From: Desulfotalea sp.
GTDB lineage: Bacteria > Desulfobacterota > Desulfobulbia > Desulfobulbales > Desulfocapsaceae
NCBI GenBank assembly: GCA_002733995.1
Contig: NVXR01000036.1
Span: 1-64,000, forward strand
DNA: 64,000 nucleotides
Direction: 5' to 3'
The position numbers were made by a program, and so were the translations under genes. The notes beneath the pieces were generated by a model that was given only the letters and a program-made list of their open reading frames with translations, did not search any database and was not told the DNA's origin. Positions 1 to 7,548 of this stretch are shown piece by piece; the stretch's first letter is position 1; each line of letters begins with the position of its first letter.

Positions 1-185
1 GGGATAATAATGGATTTTGCATTTGGCATAAGAGGCTTGAAAAAGATCGTTTCTGCTGGCCAGAATCTGAGCTTGAGGTTGTAAATATTGAATCAAAACG
101 TAAGCGACAAAAGAAGCCCATCTTTCCATCACCCTTAAATCCTGCCATTATCATCCTTGACCATTCCCAATCACAAAGGAGATGA
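1..185 (+). pseudogene. IS66-family TnpB (Orf2) C-terminal fragment
   Basis: Frame 3 is open from the window edge to the TGA at 183-185. It reads DNNGFCIWHKRLEKDRFCWP and onward, which is the typical TnpB pattern of IS66 elements (NGF.lW.KRLE..RF.WP). TnpB is one of two small accessory proteins of these elements; its exact role in transposition is unsettled. The gene enters from outside the window, so I cannot say whether its 5' part is intact. Its stop overlaps the ATG of the next IS66 gene (ATGA at 182-185). Confidence 0.75.
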
Positions 186-409
186 AAATGAGACAGATGA
201 AAAGGCAAGATCGCCGCCACAGTAAGAAACGATTCTGGCATGCGTATATCCGTGCGTGGAAGAACAGTGGCTTACCACAAAATGAATATTGTAAACGCAA
301 TACATTAAAACCCAGCCAGTTTTGTTATTGGAAAAGAAGTTTAAGGATTGATCTTGTGGCGTCTGCCACCAAATTTATTCCAGTTCCAGTACAGCCCCTT
401 GGGGCAGTC
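182..409 (+). pseudogene. IS66-family TnpA-like accessory gene, truncated by IS30
   Basis: The frame starts at ATG 182 (a second ATG lies at 188) and encodes a basic protein with the TnpA signature of IS66 elements: W...I.AW.NSGLPQNEYCKRN.L....F.YWKR, residues about 20-52. At about position 410 the sequence switches to IS30 transposase sequence, so the reading frame that continues to 430 is a chimera and the last residues are not native. TnpA normally precedes tnpB; here it follows it, so this may be a rearranged element or two abutting IS66 copies. Confidence 0.7.
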
Positions 410-942
410 GGGTGTGCGATTAATTCCTAACAGGGTAGATATTTTAAAACGACCAGTGATTGTTGAAGAGAGAAAACGTTTGGGAGACTGGGAAGGAGAC
501 ACAGTACATGGGCAAAATGCTCATCTGGTAACGTTGATAGACCGGACAAGTCGATTCACTCTGGTACAACGAGTATTCACTAAGACGACATAGGAAGTGG
601 CCAATGCGATGATTGATATGTTCAGCAAAGTCCACTCTGTTTTGACTGTTACCCTGGATAATGGAAGTGAGTTTGCAGATCATGTTCGTGTGGCCAGTAA
701 AACAGGTGCTCTTATCTTTTTTGCAAAACCTTATGCTAGCTGGCAGCGAGGAGCAAATAAGAATACAAATGGGAGAATCAGGCGATTCTGGCCTAAGAAA
801 TTCGACATGGCACCCCTCACAGACGAGGATATTGAGGGTAGGATTCTAATACTGAACCTGACACCAAGAAAAGTATTGGGAGGTCTAACTCCTTTGAAAG
901 TCTTTACTGGTAGGCGTGTTGCACTTATTCCTTGAATCCAGC
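410..942 (+). mobile_element. Partial IS30-family copy (C-terminal transposase half)
   Basis: This fragment encodes the catalytic half of an IS30 transposase (DWEGDTVHG..., LVTLIDRTSRFTLV, TLDNGSEFADH, NTNGRIRRFWPK). An in-frame TAG at 591-593 separates two open pieces (to 590, and 594-935), so it is dead as read. It is nearly identical to the inverted copy at 2175-3257, and the similarity ends at 942 with the same terminal GAATCCAGC. The N-terminal DNA-binding half and left terminus are missing; the break lies at about 410, where IS66 sequence begins. Confidence 0.85.
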
Positions 943-1053
943 AGTACGCTTTACTCAGATGAAGCTTAAATTCTTTTTTCGTAAGTCTATCCATAGCAAC
1001 TTGTATAAAGTAATAGGCCTAGTCACTAATTATCCCAAACTGTTTTTTTCCCC

Positions 1054-2061
1054 TTACATCATCTTTTCATTGGTTTTGAAAAGTACTGAAATACCTGCAC
1101 CCTCTTGCAACCAATCCTTATACTCTAATGTTATGCCATCACTCCTTTGAAGTCCATTATAATTACTATGTTCCATTCCGTAGCTTTGCGTTTTTTTAAC
1201 ACATATTCCTTTCTCACAATGAATATTGAATAACAGACCATCTGTTGGATGAGGGAATTCATAAGAGAACAAAAGCCAATCATCTTCGCCAAAATGAACA
1301 AATCGTCTTGTAATATCAAGATAATCATTTTCACTGTATGCCCAAGGTATACTTACTTCCCTATCAAGTAATATTGACCTCTGGTGCGCGTCTAAATTTT
1401 GACGATTCTCTATTTTCTCATCACTATTTTCATTATCAAAGTTTTTTTCGTCTATTTTTTCTTTATTTCCTTTTTTATCAGTAATCCAACTCTCAAGATG
1501 GGTATATTTTTCTTTTGTACTGTCAAACAAAAGTCCACTGAATTCCCCTTTAATTTTGTAGATACGGTAGTACATGTCCTGTTCCATAAATAATATTTTT
1601 TTTTCTGCATCGAACCTTACAAAACAATTTAATACAAAATGACTCCGATACAAGTTAACGTTCATTTCCATCGTTTTTTTTATGTGCTTAGAATAGTAAT
1701 TGTAAATACCTGAATATATAGACGAGAGCTGCTTTCCTGGATTAATAATTGCTTCCATCAACTTCTGCTTCTCAGGCATTAGCAATTTATCAACATAATC
1801 GTTGGAAACAACAATTTCTCTTAACCTATCCATGGTATACTTAAAAGTCGCATCAGTAGTTAACGCACATGAAATTACCACTGCGACAAAAATAGTTGTA
1901 CCTATAGACTGTAAAACACCAGACGACACAGTAATGACTGTGAATATGAGCCCCTCACCTTTTTCTATACATATAGTGGGAATAAACACGCCTACCGCAA
2001 TCAAGAAAATTGCAAAACCAACCCACAATGAAAAAATAATCAGTGATTTCTTATTAACCAT
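1054..2061 (-). CDS. Two-transmembrane protein of unknown function between inverted IS30 copies
   Basis: A 335-residue protein that I do not recognise. Residues about 7-30 and 38-68 are two strongly hydrophobic segments; the rest is predicted cytoplasmic, charged, with a low-complexity Lys/Glu/Asp/Asn stretch around 195-220. The region between the membrane hairpin and the C-terminus has no motif I can name. The start is ATG 2061 with an AAAGGGGGGGG ribosome-binding sequence ending at the start codon. It lies alone between two IS30 copies pointing at each other, and its DNA is A+T-rich with long T and A runs compared with the downstream housekeeping genes, which suggests acquisition. The architecture (two membrane helices plus a soluble domain) resembles membrane effectors of anti-phage systems, but nothing seen here proves such a role. 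Confidence 0.6.
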   Translation of the reverse strand: MVNKKSLIIFSLWVGFAIFLIAVGVFIPTICIEKGEGLIFTVITVSSGVLQSIGTTIFVAVVISCALTTDATFKYTMDRLREIVVSNDYVDKLLMPEKQKLMEAIINPGKQLSSIYSGIYNYYSKHIKKTMEMNVNLYRSHFVLNCFVRFDAEKKILFMEQDMYYRIYKIKGEFSGLLFDSTKEKYTHLESWITDKKGNKEKIDEKNFDNENSDEKIENRQNLDAHQRSILLDREVSIPWAYSENDYLDITRRFVHFGEDDWLLFSYEFPHPTDGLLFNIHCEKGICVKKTQSYGMEHSNYNGLQRSDGITLEYKDWLQEGAGISVLFKTNEKMM

Positions 2062-2174
2062 CCCCCCCCCTTTAAGACATAATTGACAATAATAGAGTCG
2101 CCACTAACTTTATAGACACTTCTAATCATAAACCTCTACAATCAATTTGAAATTATTGACTGTTCAAATCCGAC

Positions 2175-3257
2175 GCTGGATTCAAGGAATAAGTGCAACA
2201 CGCCTACCAGTAAAGACTTCCAAAGGAGTTAGACCTCCCAATACTTTTCTCGGTGTCAGGTTCAGTATTAGAATACTACCCTCAATATCCTCATCTGTGA
2301 AGGTTGCCATGTCGCATTTCTTAGGCCAGAATCGCCTGATTCTTCCATTTGTATTCTCATTTGTTCCTCGCTGCCAGCTCGCATAAGGTTTTGCAAAAAA
2401 GATAAGAGCACCAGTTTTACTGGCCACACGAACATGATCTGCAAACTCACTTCCATTACCCAAGGTAACAGTCAAAACAGAGTGGACTTTGCTGAACATA
2501 TCAATCATCGCATTCGCCACTTCCTATGTCGTCTTGGTGAATACTCGTTGTACTAGAGTGAATCGACTTGTCCGATCTACCAAAGTTACCAGATGAGCAT
2601 TTTGCCCATGTACTGTGTCTCCTGCCCAGTCTCCCAAGCGCTTTCTTTCATCAACAATCACTGGTCTTTTTCAAATATCTACCCTGTTAGGAATTAATCG
2701 TACACCAGCCTTTTTGTTGCGTTTACCGCCTTTCCACCGCGTTTTTCCGAATCTTGGGAGGCGATACAAGTTTCCACCTTGTTGTTGGTCTTCAGCAATT
2801 CGCCTGTAAATGGTACTATGGCTTAAATGTCCGCCTTTCTTGTATTCAAGCTTTAATCGTTGACTGATGGCCTCGGGAGACCAACCTAAGATAAAGGCCC
2901 TCCCGAATAATCTGGTCTGTTTTCACAGTGCGTTTATGTGCTTTTCTCGCAGTTCGCTTACGACATTCACTGAGATTTTGAGCTAGTGAAGGAGAGTAGC
3001 TCGATACTGTTACATTTCTATTGAGTTCTCTGCTTACAGTGCTGAAATGCACGCCAATTATTTCTGCTACTGCTCTGACTGACATACCTGCTTTACGAAG
3101 TGCAGAAATCTGGTATCTTAGATCTCGAGTGAGTTGCTGGTAATGTTTATTTTGTTTTTTCATAACAGACCTTGATTAAGTGTGAGAGCTGAAACCATAC
3201 CTTCAACTCACTCACTTTTCAAACTTCAATCTGTTGAACTTATTGTACTACTCCAGC
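2175..3257 (-). mobile_element. Complete-length, inactivated IS30-family element
   Basis: The element is about 1083 bp, the usual size for the family. Its ends are imperfect inverted repeats: GCTGGATTCAAGG...AATAAGTGCAAC beginning at 2175 and, read from the other end, GCTGGAGTAGTAC...AATAAGTTCAAC beginning at 3257, matching at 18 of 25 positions. The transposase gene inside reads toward lower coordinates. No convincing target duplication is visible in the flanks. The element borders the decayed IS66 sequence on its right, so it probably inserted into it. Confidence 0.8.
2182..3163 (-). pseudogene. IS30-family transposase pseudogene
   Basis: The N-terminal part (ATG 3163 down to about 2890) carries the IS30 helix-turn-helix: LTRDLRYQISALRKAGMSVRAVAEIIGVHFSTVSRELNRN. 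It is frameshifted near 2890, where WSPEAISQRLKLEYKKGG continues in another frame. Further lesions are a TGA in the segment after VRLIPNRVDI (about 2672) and a TAG just upstream of 2520. The last piece (2182-2520) holds the C-terminal catalytic region. Three separate lesions make it non-functional without recoding. Confidence 0.85.
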
Positions 3258-3344
3258 ACTAATCAAGATAAACCAACAGACGGGCCATTGCCCGAGAGTA
3301 TAGCTACCCTCTTTGCCCAGAAAACTTTTAGACACAACCTAAAA

Positions 3345-4310
3345 TAATTTATTGCTCAACCATTTACAAAAACTATTACATATAGATTTTGATATATCTC
3401 TGCGCAGTCACAGCAAGCCATCATCAGCTAGCTCTTTTCTGTTTGCATCCGACTCTATTGCATATATTGTCCTTATAAAACCCAAACCAACATCAATACC
3501 GACGCAACCCTTTAGACGAGCTTTAGCAACAGCACTAGATCTGCTTGGAATGTAGCGAAAAGACACTAGGGGATCTCCGGCGTAGCTCCACGACAAACCC
3601 ACATATAAGATTTTGTGGATGCAGCGCGATCTAGTTCACGGAGACCCTACACTGTTATTTCATCAATATTTATCAGTGACGCCGAACGGATCACCTACCA
3701 CAACAGCACAAAATGTGGCTGCAACCCACATTGCCAGTTACTCATAGTTACTCTAAAGACTCCAACTCAAATTCGGTCAAACTGCCGTTCTTGTTGATAA
3801 AAAAAACGAACCATCACATAACTTAGCAACAATGATGTAGGCTTGAAACCTTGCGGTAACAACGGATTTAGGTACGAGCTGTTTTGGCGACCGCACCCTT
3901 TGCCTTGAGTCCTTAGCATTGTTTACAAGTATACTTGGGACACATATGCCTGATACCCCGAAAAACAGCAGGGATAATGTCCAGTTTTGCTGAAATACCC
4001 TCGCCTATACGATCGATAGTTACTCCACAGTCGCAAATCTTCTCACTTTCATCAATGTCATGCACAATGTCTACTCTGGGTAAGATCGCTGATATCTTCT
4101 TTCGCTTATTGGGGATAGCAGTACGCCAATCTATTTACCCTCCGGTACAGCTTCAGGCCCCAGCACATCACAGAGCGTCACCAGCAAAACACAGGAGTCA
4201 GCCATATTTTTTTGGCCCAACAGCTGGCCCGTCAAACGACGGATTTATTCCTGTAGCAATTCTATTTCCTCTTCCTACCTATACTAAATATCAACGATAA
4301 TCGGCCCCAA
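3345..4310 (-). pseudogene. IS66-family transposase (TnpC) remnant
   Basis: Conceptual translation of the minus strand recovers scattered TnpC landmarks in different frames. Near 4230-4265 it reads EIELLQE*IRRLTGQLLGQK, the leucine-rich segment before the zinc domain. At 3920-4105 it reads RKKISAILPRVDIVHDIDE followed by C.CG...IGE.ISAKLDIIPA and CPKYTCKQC, the cysteine-containing zinc domain. At 3408-3602 it reads SWSYAGDP..FRY.PSRS and later IRTIYAIE, the catalytic domain. Many stops and frameshifts separate these, so it is long dead. Confidence 0.75.
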
Positions 4311-4467
4311 ACCCTCAAGATTACCCAGTAATGTCTTCGTCACTTTTAACATTGCAAAACACTACCACATCCTAACAACAATACCAAGCACATATCGCGC
4401 AACATCAGCGAGTTAATCAAAAAGAAGAATTTTAGAGTAACCAAACGTAAGCCTGTTGCAAATCAAG

Positions 4468-4695
4468 TCAATAGAGCCGCCAACTCAATATTGTCTGACT
4501 TACTCCAACAACACCCAGCCCAGATCCAAGCCAACAAAACACATCTTCCTCAAGATGCGTCATCCAAATGCAGAAGCCATTGTTTGCCCAGAATAGTACT
4601 TTAACGACATCTCGTTTCCTGTTACAAAAAGCGAAGTAACTCTCTGAAAAGCAGAACGTCATAACTGGTCCAAAGTAGCTACTAACTCTGCACAC
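4468..4695 (-). pseudogene. IS66-family TnpB remnant
   Basis: The minus-strand frame contains FAFCNRKRDVVKVLFWANNGFCIW and then LEEDVFCW, a degraded form of the TnpB core (F.NRRRD.iKiLyWd.NGFclW.KRLE..rF.W). The N-terminus and C-terminus do not match the family. It sits between the tnpA and tnpC remnants, as expected for the canonical IS66 gene order on this strand. Confidence 0.7.
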
Positions 4696-4733
4696 GCAGC
4701 CTGAGAAAACTTTTTCTTGAGCTGTATTTTGAA

Positions 4734-5016
4734 TTACTCTGATCCGATCAGAAGCACCAAACCTGCATCACTGGGATCTGAAGGCAAAGCTGGGATAGAG
4801 AGTGGATAGAACCTTACCGAAGTACGCTCTTGACTGTGAGTCTTTTTTTCCAGTAACAAATTTTTGACAGTCCAAGAGAATGCTCCTATCAAAATTGTGT
4901 CTGACCTTCCACTCGTTGATATGTTTTTGCCAACGACCATCCTTCTCTCTATGACTCGTCTCTTCTTTCTGTTCTACGCATGTCTCCCTTGGCCATTTGG
5001 AACCAGACTTCAACAT
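4734..5016 (-). pseudogene. IS66-family TnpA remnant
   Basis: The minus strand reads SHREKDGRWQKHINEWKV, matching the conserved start of IS66 TnpA, then continues through shifted frames. About 40 nt upstream, the minus strand begins GTAAGCGTGCC at 5060, which is the typical outer terminus of IS66 elements (GTAAGCG at 5054-5060). I take 5060 as the likely left end of this decayed copy. The other end was not found; it was probably lost when IS30 inserted at 3257. Confidence 0.65.
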
Positions 5017-5060
5017 ATCTTATGGATTACGATAAAATGGAGTTATTCAGGCACGCTTAC

Positions 5061-5355
5061 ATGTAACGAGGCAAGGTGCAACTATGGAGGCTAGAGCTAC
5101 TCACGCGAGATACGCTCAGCAGCAGAGAGTGATCCTGAAGAAATTTAGGCTTTAAATAAGAGTAGTTACATTAGCCCTATTTTGAGCTCTGCAGGTAATA
5201 TGAGGTGAAAGGGATACACTACAGCAGAGAGTCCTGCAAATAGACGTGGTGGGCCTGTAAGCATTCAGGAATAACAAGGTGGTGCAACTGGGGTGTGTTT
5301 AGAAGTAGAAAGGAGAGACAGGTGTGGAATAAACTGGCCAAAAGGGAGAGGGCAA
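5061..5355. other. Non-coding spacer between IS66 end and tRNA terminator
   Basis: I see no gene here. An open frame on the minus strand (5219-5446) runs through the tRNA gene and its terminator and is not credible. Confidence 0.6.
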
Positions 5356-5392
5356 GAAAAAAGCCCCTACAGCTGAAGGGCTGTAAGGGCTT
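5356..5392 (-). terminator. Intrinsic terminator of the tRNA-Phe gene
   Basis: Read on the minus strand, AAGCCCTTACAGC and GCTGTAGGGGCTT form a 13-bp stem with one mismatch around a short loop, followed directly by TTTTTT. It lies 20 nt after the 3' end of the tRNA, in the right orientation. Confidence 0.85.
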
Positions 5393-5411
5393 AGTATCTT
5401 TATCCAAAGAT

Positions 5412-5487
<76 letters not shown>

Positions 5488-5577
5488 ATCTCATTTGGAG
5501 AGGCATTTTTAACCGAATTAGCAGAGAGTGTCAATAGATTTCCGCTATTTATTTTCACTTTATTGCTTAATATAGGT

Positions 5578-6417
5578 TTAAAGGTCTTTAGGGATTGATA
5601 ATCCACCAAGATCTAGGTCAAAATCAAGGTCTTCATCCATATCCATAGAGACAGGCGTATTATCCTTAGCGCCTGCTTCTTCAGATAGAATTTCTGAAAA
5701 ATCGATATCATCTAAAGCAAGTACTGTTTCTTGCACAGGCTCAGTTGCAGCCTCTTTACCGATATCAATATCATCCAAGGCAAGATCAAAATCCAGATCA
5801 TCAAGATCAAGATCCACCGAGCCGGTATCAAGATCAAAATCAAAGTCACTGGAATCATCCGTCTCTGCCAGCAGAGCGGGTGGATCAAGATCAGACATGT
5901 CATTCAATTCGTCTGGTACTGATATCTCAAGCATTTCTTCATCCGTATCAGCACTGTCTTTAGCATCATCGCTGAGCAAAGTGGCTTCTGAATCCGAAAA
6001 CTCTTCAAATTGACTGAGGTCCACTTCAATTTCGCCTTCAATTTCACCCTCATCACTATCATTACTATCATTACTATCATCACTATCATCACTATCATTA
6101 CTCTCGCCATCATCCTCAAAACCATCAGACATGATTGTAATTTCATCGGTACCCTCAATCACAAAATCATCATCACCTAACAAAAATTCTGAGCCATCGT
6201 CGTCGTCATCAGAATTGAAGGAAGAGATTTCATCCGCCTGATCAGCATGAGACTCATCAGGTTCGCTCTGTTCTACACGAAATTTCAAAAAACTAGGTGC
6301 TTTGGAGTTAGAGACAGATCCCTGCAGGACTTCAGATGCAGACTTGATGTTTTTGTTACATTTCAAACATTCATCGACCAGATCGAATGAAATGTATCCA
6401 CATTTTGGACAACGCAT
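5578..6417 (-). CDS. Acidic zinc-ribbon protein of unknown function
   Basis: A 279-residue protein. The N-terminus is a zinc ribbon, MRCPKCGYISFDLVDECLKC, with two CxxC pairs at residues 3-6 and 17-20. The rest is extremely rich in Asp, Glu and Ser, with short hydrophobic islands repeated toward the C-terminus in the pattern LDFDLDLxxxx. A DNA-level tandem repeat of ATCATCACT-like units at about 6045-6105 encodes a run of SND and SDD triplets around residues 105-121 and is a likely site of length variation. There is no signal peptide, so it should be cytoplasmic. I cannot assign a role; it may be a scaffold whose C-terminal islands bind partners. It stands alone between tRNA-Phe and nadC. Confidence 0.75.
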   Translation of the reverse strand: MRCPKCGYISFDLVDECLKCNKNIKSASEVLQGSVSNSKAPSFLKFRVEQSEPDESHADQADEISSFNSDDDDDGSEFLLGDDDFVIEGTDEITIMSDGFEDDGESNDSDDSDDSNDSNDSDEGEIEGEIEVDLSQFEEFSDSEATLLSDDAKDSADTDEEMLEISVPDELNDMSDLDPPALLAETDDSSDFDFDLDTGSVDLDLDDLDFDLALDDIDIGKEAATEPVQETVLALDDIDFSEILSEEAGAKDNTPVSMDMDEDLDFDLDLGGLSIPKDL

Positions 6418-6702
6418 GGGGGAAGACCTCTTTATTACGAAAAATTAGACTGAGATAAGATCATACATTCTGCCCTACTTACAAGCTAGTATCGCATATA
6501 CCTGAGTTATTAATCAAGTTTTTTTTAGCTTGGCAAAAGACATAACTCCGTGTTTCGACATGATGTTTCCATTTCTCGCAAATACCCTGTCACATTCATA
6601 CCTTAAGGATTCTATTCTTCATCCAGAGGGGAGGGATCCCCCTCCCCCCGGACAAACAGGAAACAAACGCTAACTCAGTTCAAGTCCACCCAAAGCCACG
6701 AG
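6418..6702. other. Intergenic region with G/C-run hairpin
   Basis: No gene is visible. A hairpin with arms GGGGAGGG (6628-6635) and CCCTCCCC (6640-6647) lies beyond the 3' end of nadC. It has no T-run on the minus strand, so its role as a terminator is only possible. Confidence 0.4.
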
Positions 6703-7539
6703 CTAAAAGGACCAGTCCATGCCAATATCACATGAGACTACCGAATGGGTAAGGGCTCCGATTGAGACAATATCTACGCCGGTCTTTGCAATAGCTTCAA
6801 CCGATGCCAGATTCACACCGCCTGAGGCTTCGACCAGTGCTCGACCATCGATCAATTTCACCGCCTCTTCCATCAGCGCAACACTCATATTATCCAGCAT
6901 TATGATGTCTACACCGCACTCAAGACACTCTCCCACCTGCTCGATTGTATCCGTTTCAACTTCAATCCGAATGGTGTGGGGGATATCATTTCGCAGTCGT
7001 AACACCGCCTCCTTAATGGAACCACAGGCGGCAATATGATTATCTTTGACCATGACACCATCCGTGAGATTGAAGCGGTGATTAAAACCACCTCCAACAC
7101 GAACCGCATATTTTTCAATCACCCGAAGGCCGGGGGTGGTTTTTCGGGTATCAGTTATTCTGACATTAGTCCCCTGCACCCGATCAACATACTCCTTAGT
7201 CAAAGTAGCTATCCCGCACAAACGTTGCACGAGGTTCAATGCAACCCTTTCTGCCTTGAGCATGTCAACAACAGAGCCACTTACGCTTAAGAGAACCATG
7301 CCTTTTTCTGCAACCGTGCCATCAGCTACAGGGTCTACTGTGCAAATGCTCGAATTTTGCACCTGAAAAACCTCAGCGGCAACACTCGCCATGCCAGCAA
7401 CAATAAATTGTCCCCTGGCGACCAGTTGAGCCGTCCCGGTTTCACCCTGATAAAAAATTGATTCACTGGTGAGATCGCCTCGACCGATATCTTCACGGAG
7501 GAAACCACGAATCATATCATGTATTACATTCTTATCCAT
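6703..7539 (-). CDS. nadC: Nicotinate-nucleotide pyrophosphorylase (quinolinate phosphoribosyltransferase)
   Basis: Converts quinolinate and PRPP to nicotinate mononucleotide, CO2 and pyrophosphate in de novo NAD synthesis, in the cytoplasm. The 278-residue length is typical. Family landmarks are visible: LREDIGRGDLTSE near residue 15, the RKTTPGLR segment near 132 that binds quinolinate and PRPP phosphates, GGGFNHRFNLTDGVMVKDNH near 150-170, EVETDTIEQ near 195, IMLDN near 213, and the C-terminal EASGGV...VDIVSIGALTHS. It starts 9 nt after the stop of valS on the same strand, so the two are very likely co-transcribed. nadA and nadB are not in the window. Confidence 0.97.
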   Translation of the reverse strand: MDKNVIHDMIRGFLREDIGRGDLTSESIFYQGETGTAQLVARGQFIVAGMASVAAEVFQVQNSSICTVDPVADGTVAEKGMVLLSVSGSVVDMLKAERVALNLVQRLCGIATLTKEYVDRVQGTNVRITDTRKTTPGLRVIEKYAVRVGGGFNHRFNLTDGVMVKDNHIAACGSIKEAVLRLRNDIPHTIRIEVETDTIEQVGECLECGVDIIMLDNMSVALMEEAVKLIDGRALVEASGGVNLASVEAIAKTGVDIVSIGALTHSVVSCDIGMDWSF

Positions 7540-7548
7540 TCGTCGTTC

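Noticed and set aside
591..593. In-frame TAG in the IS30 transposase read as pyrrolysine or programmed readthrough
   Set aside because: No pyrrolysine genes are in the window, the fuller copy has two further lesions, and IS30 transposases are not known to use recoding. Plain inactivation is simpler.
4446..5060. A 615-bp mini-IS66 element bounded by GTAAGC...GCTTAC
   Set aside because: The inner GTAAGC at 4446 matches for only six bases and tnpC remnants continue beyond it, so a larger decayed IS66 explains the region better.
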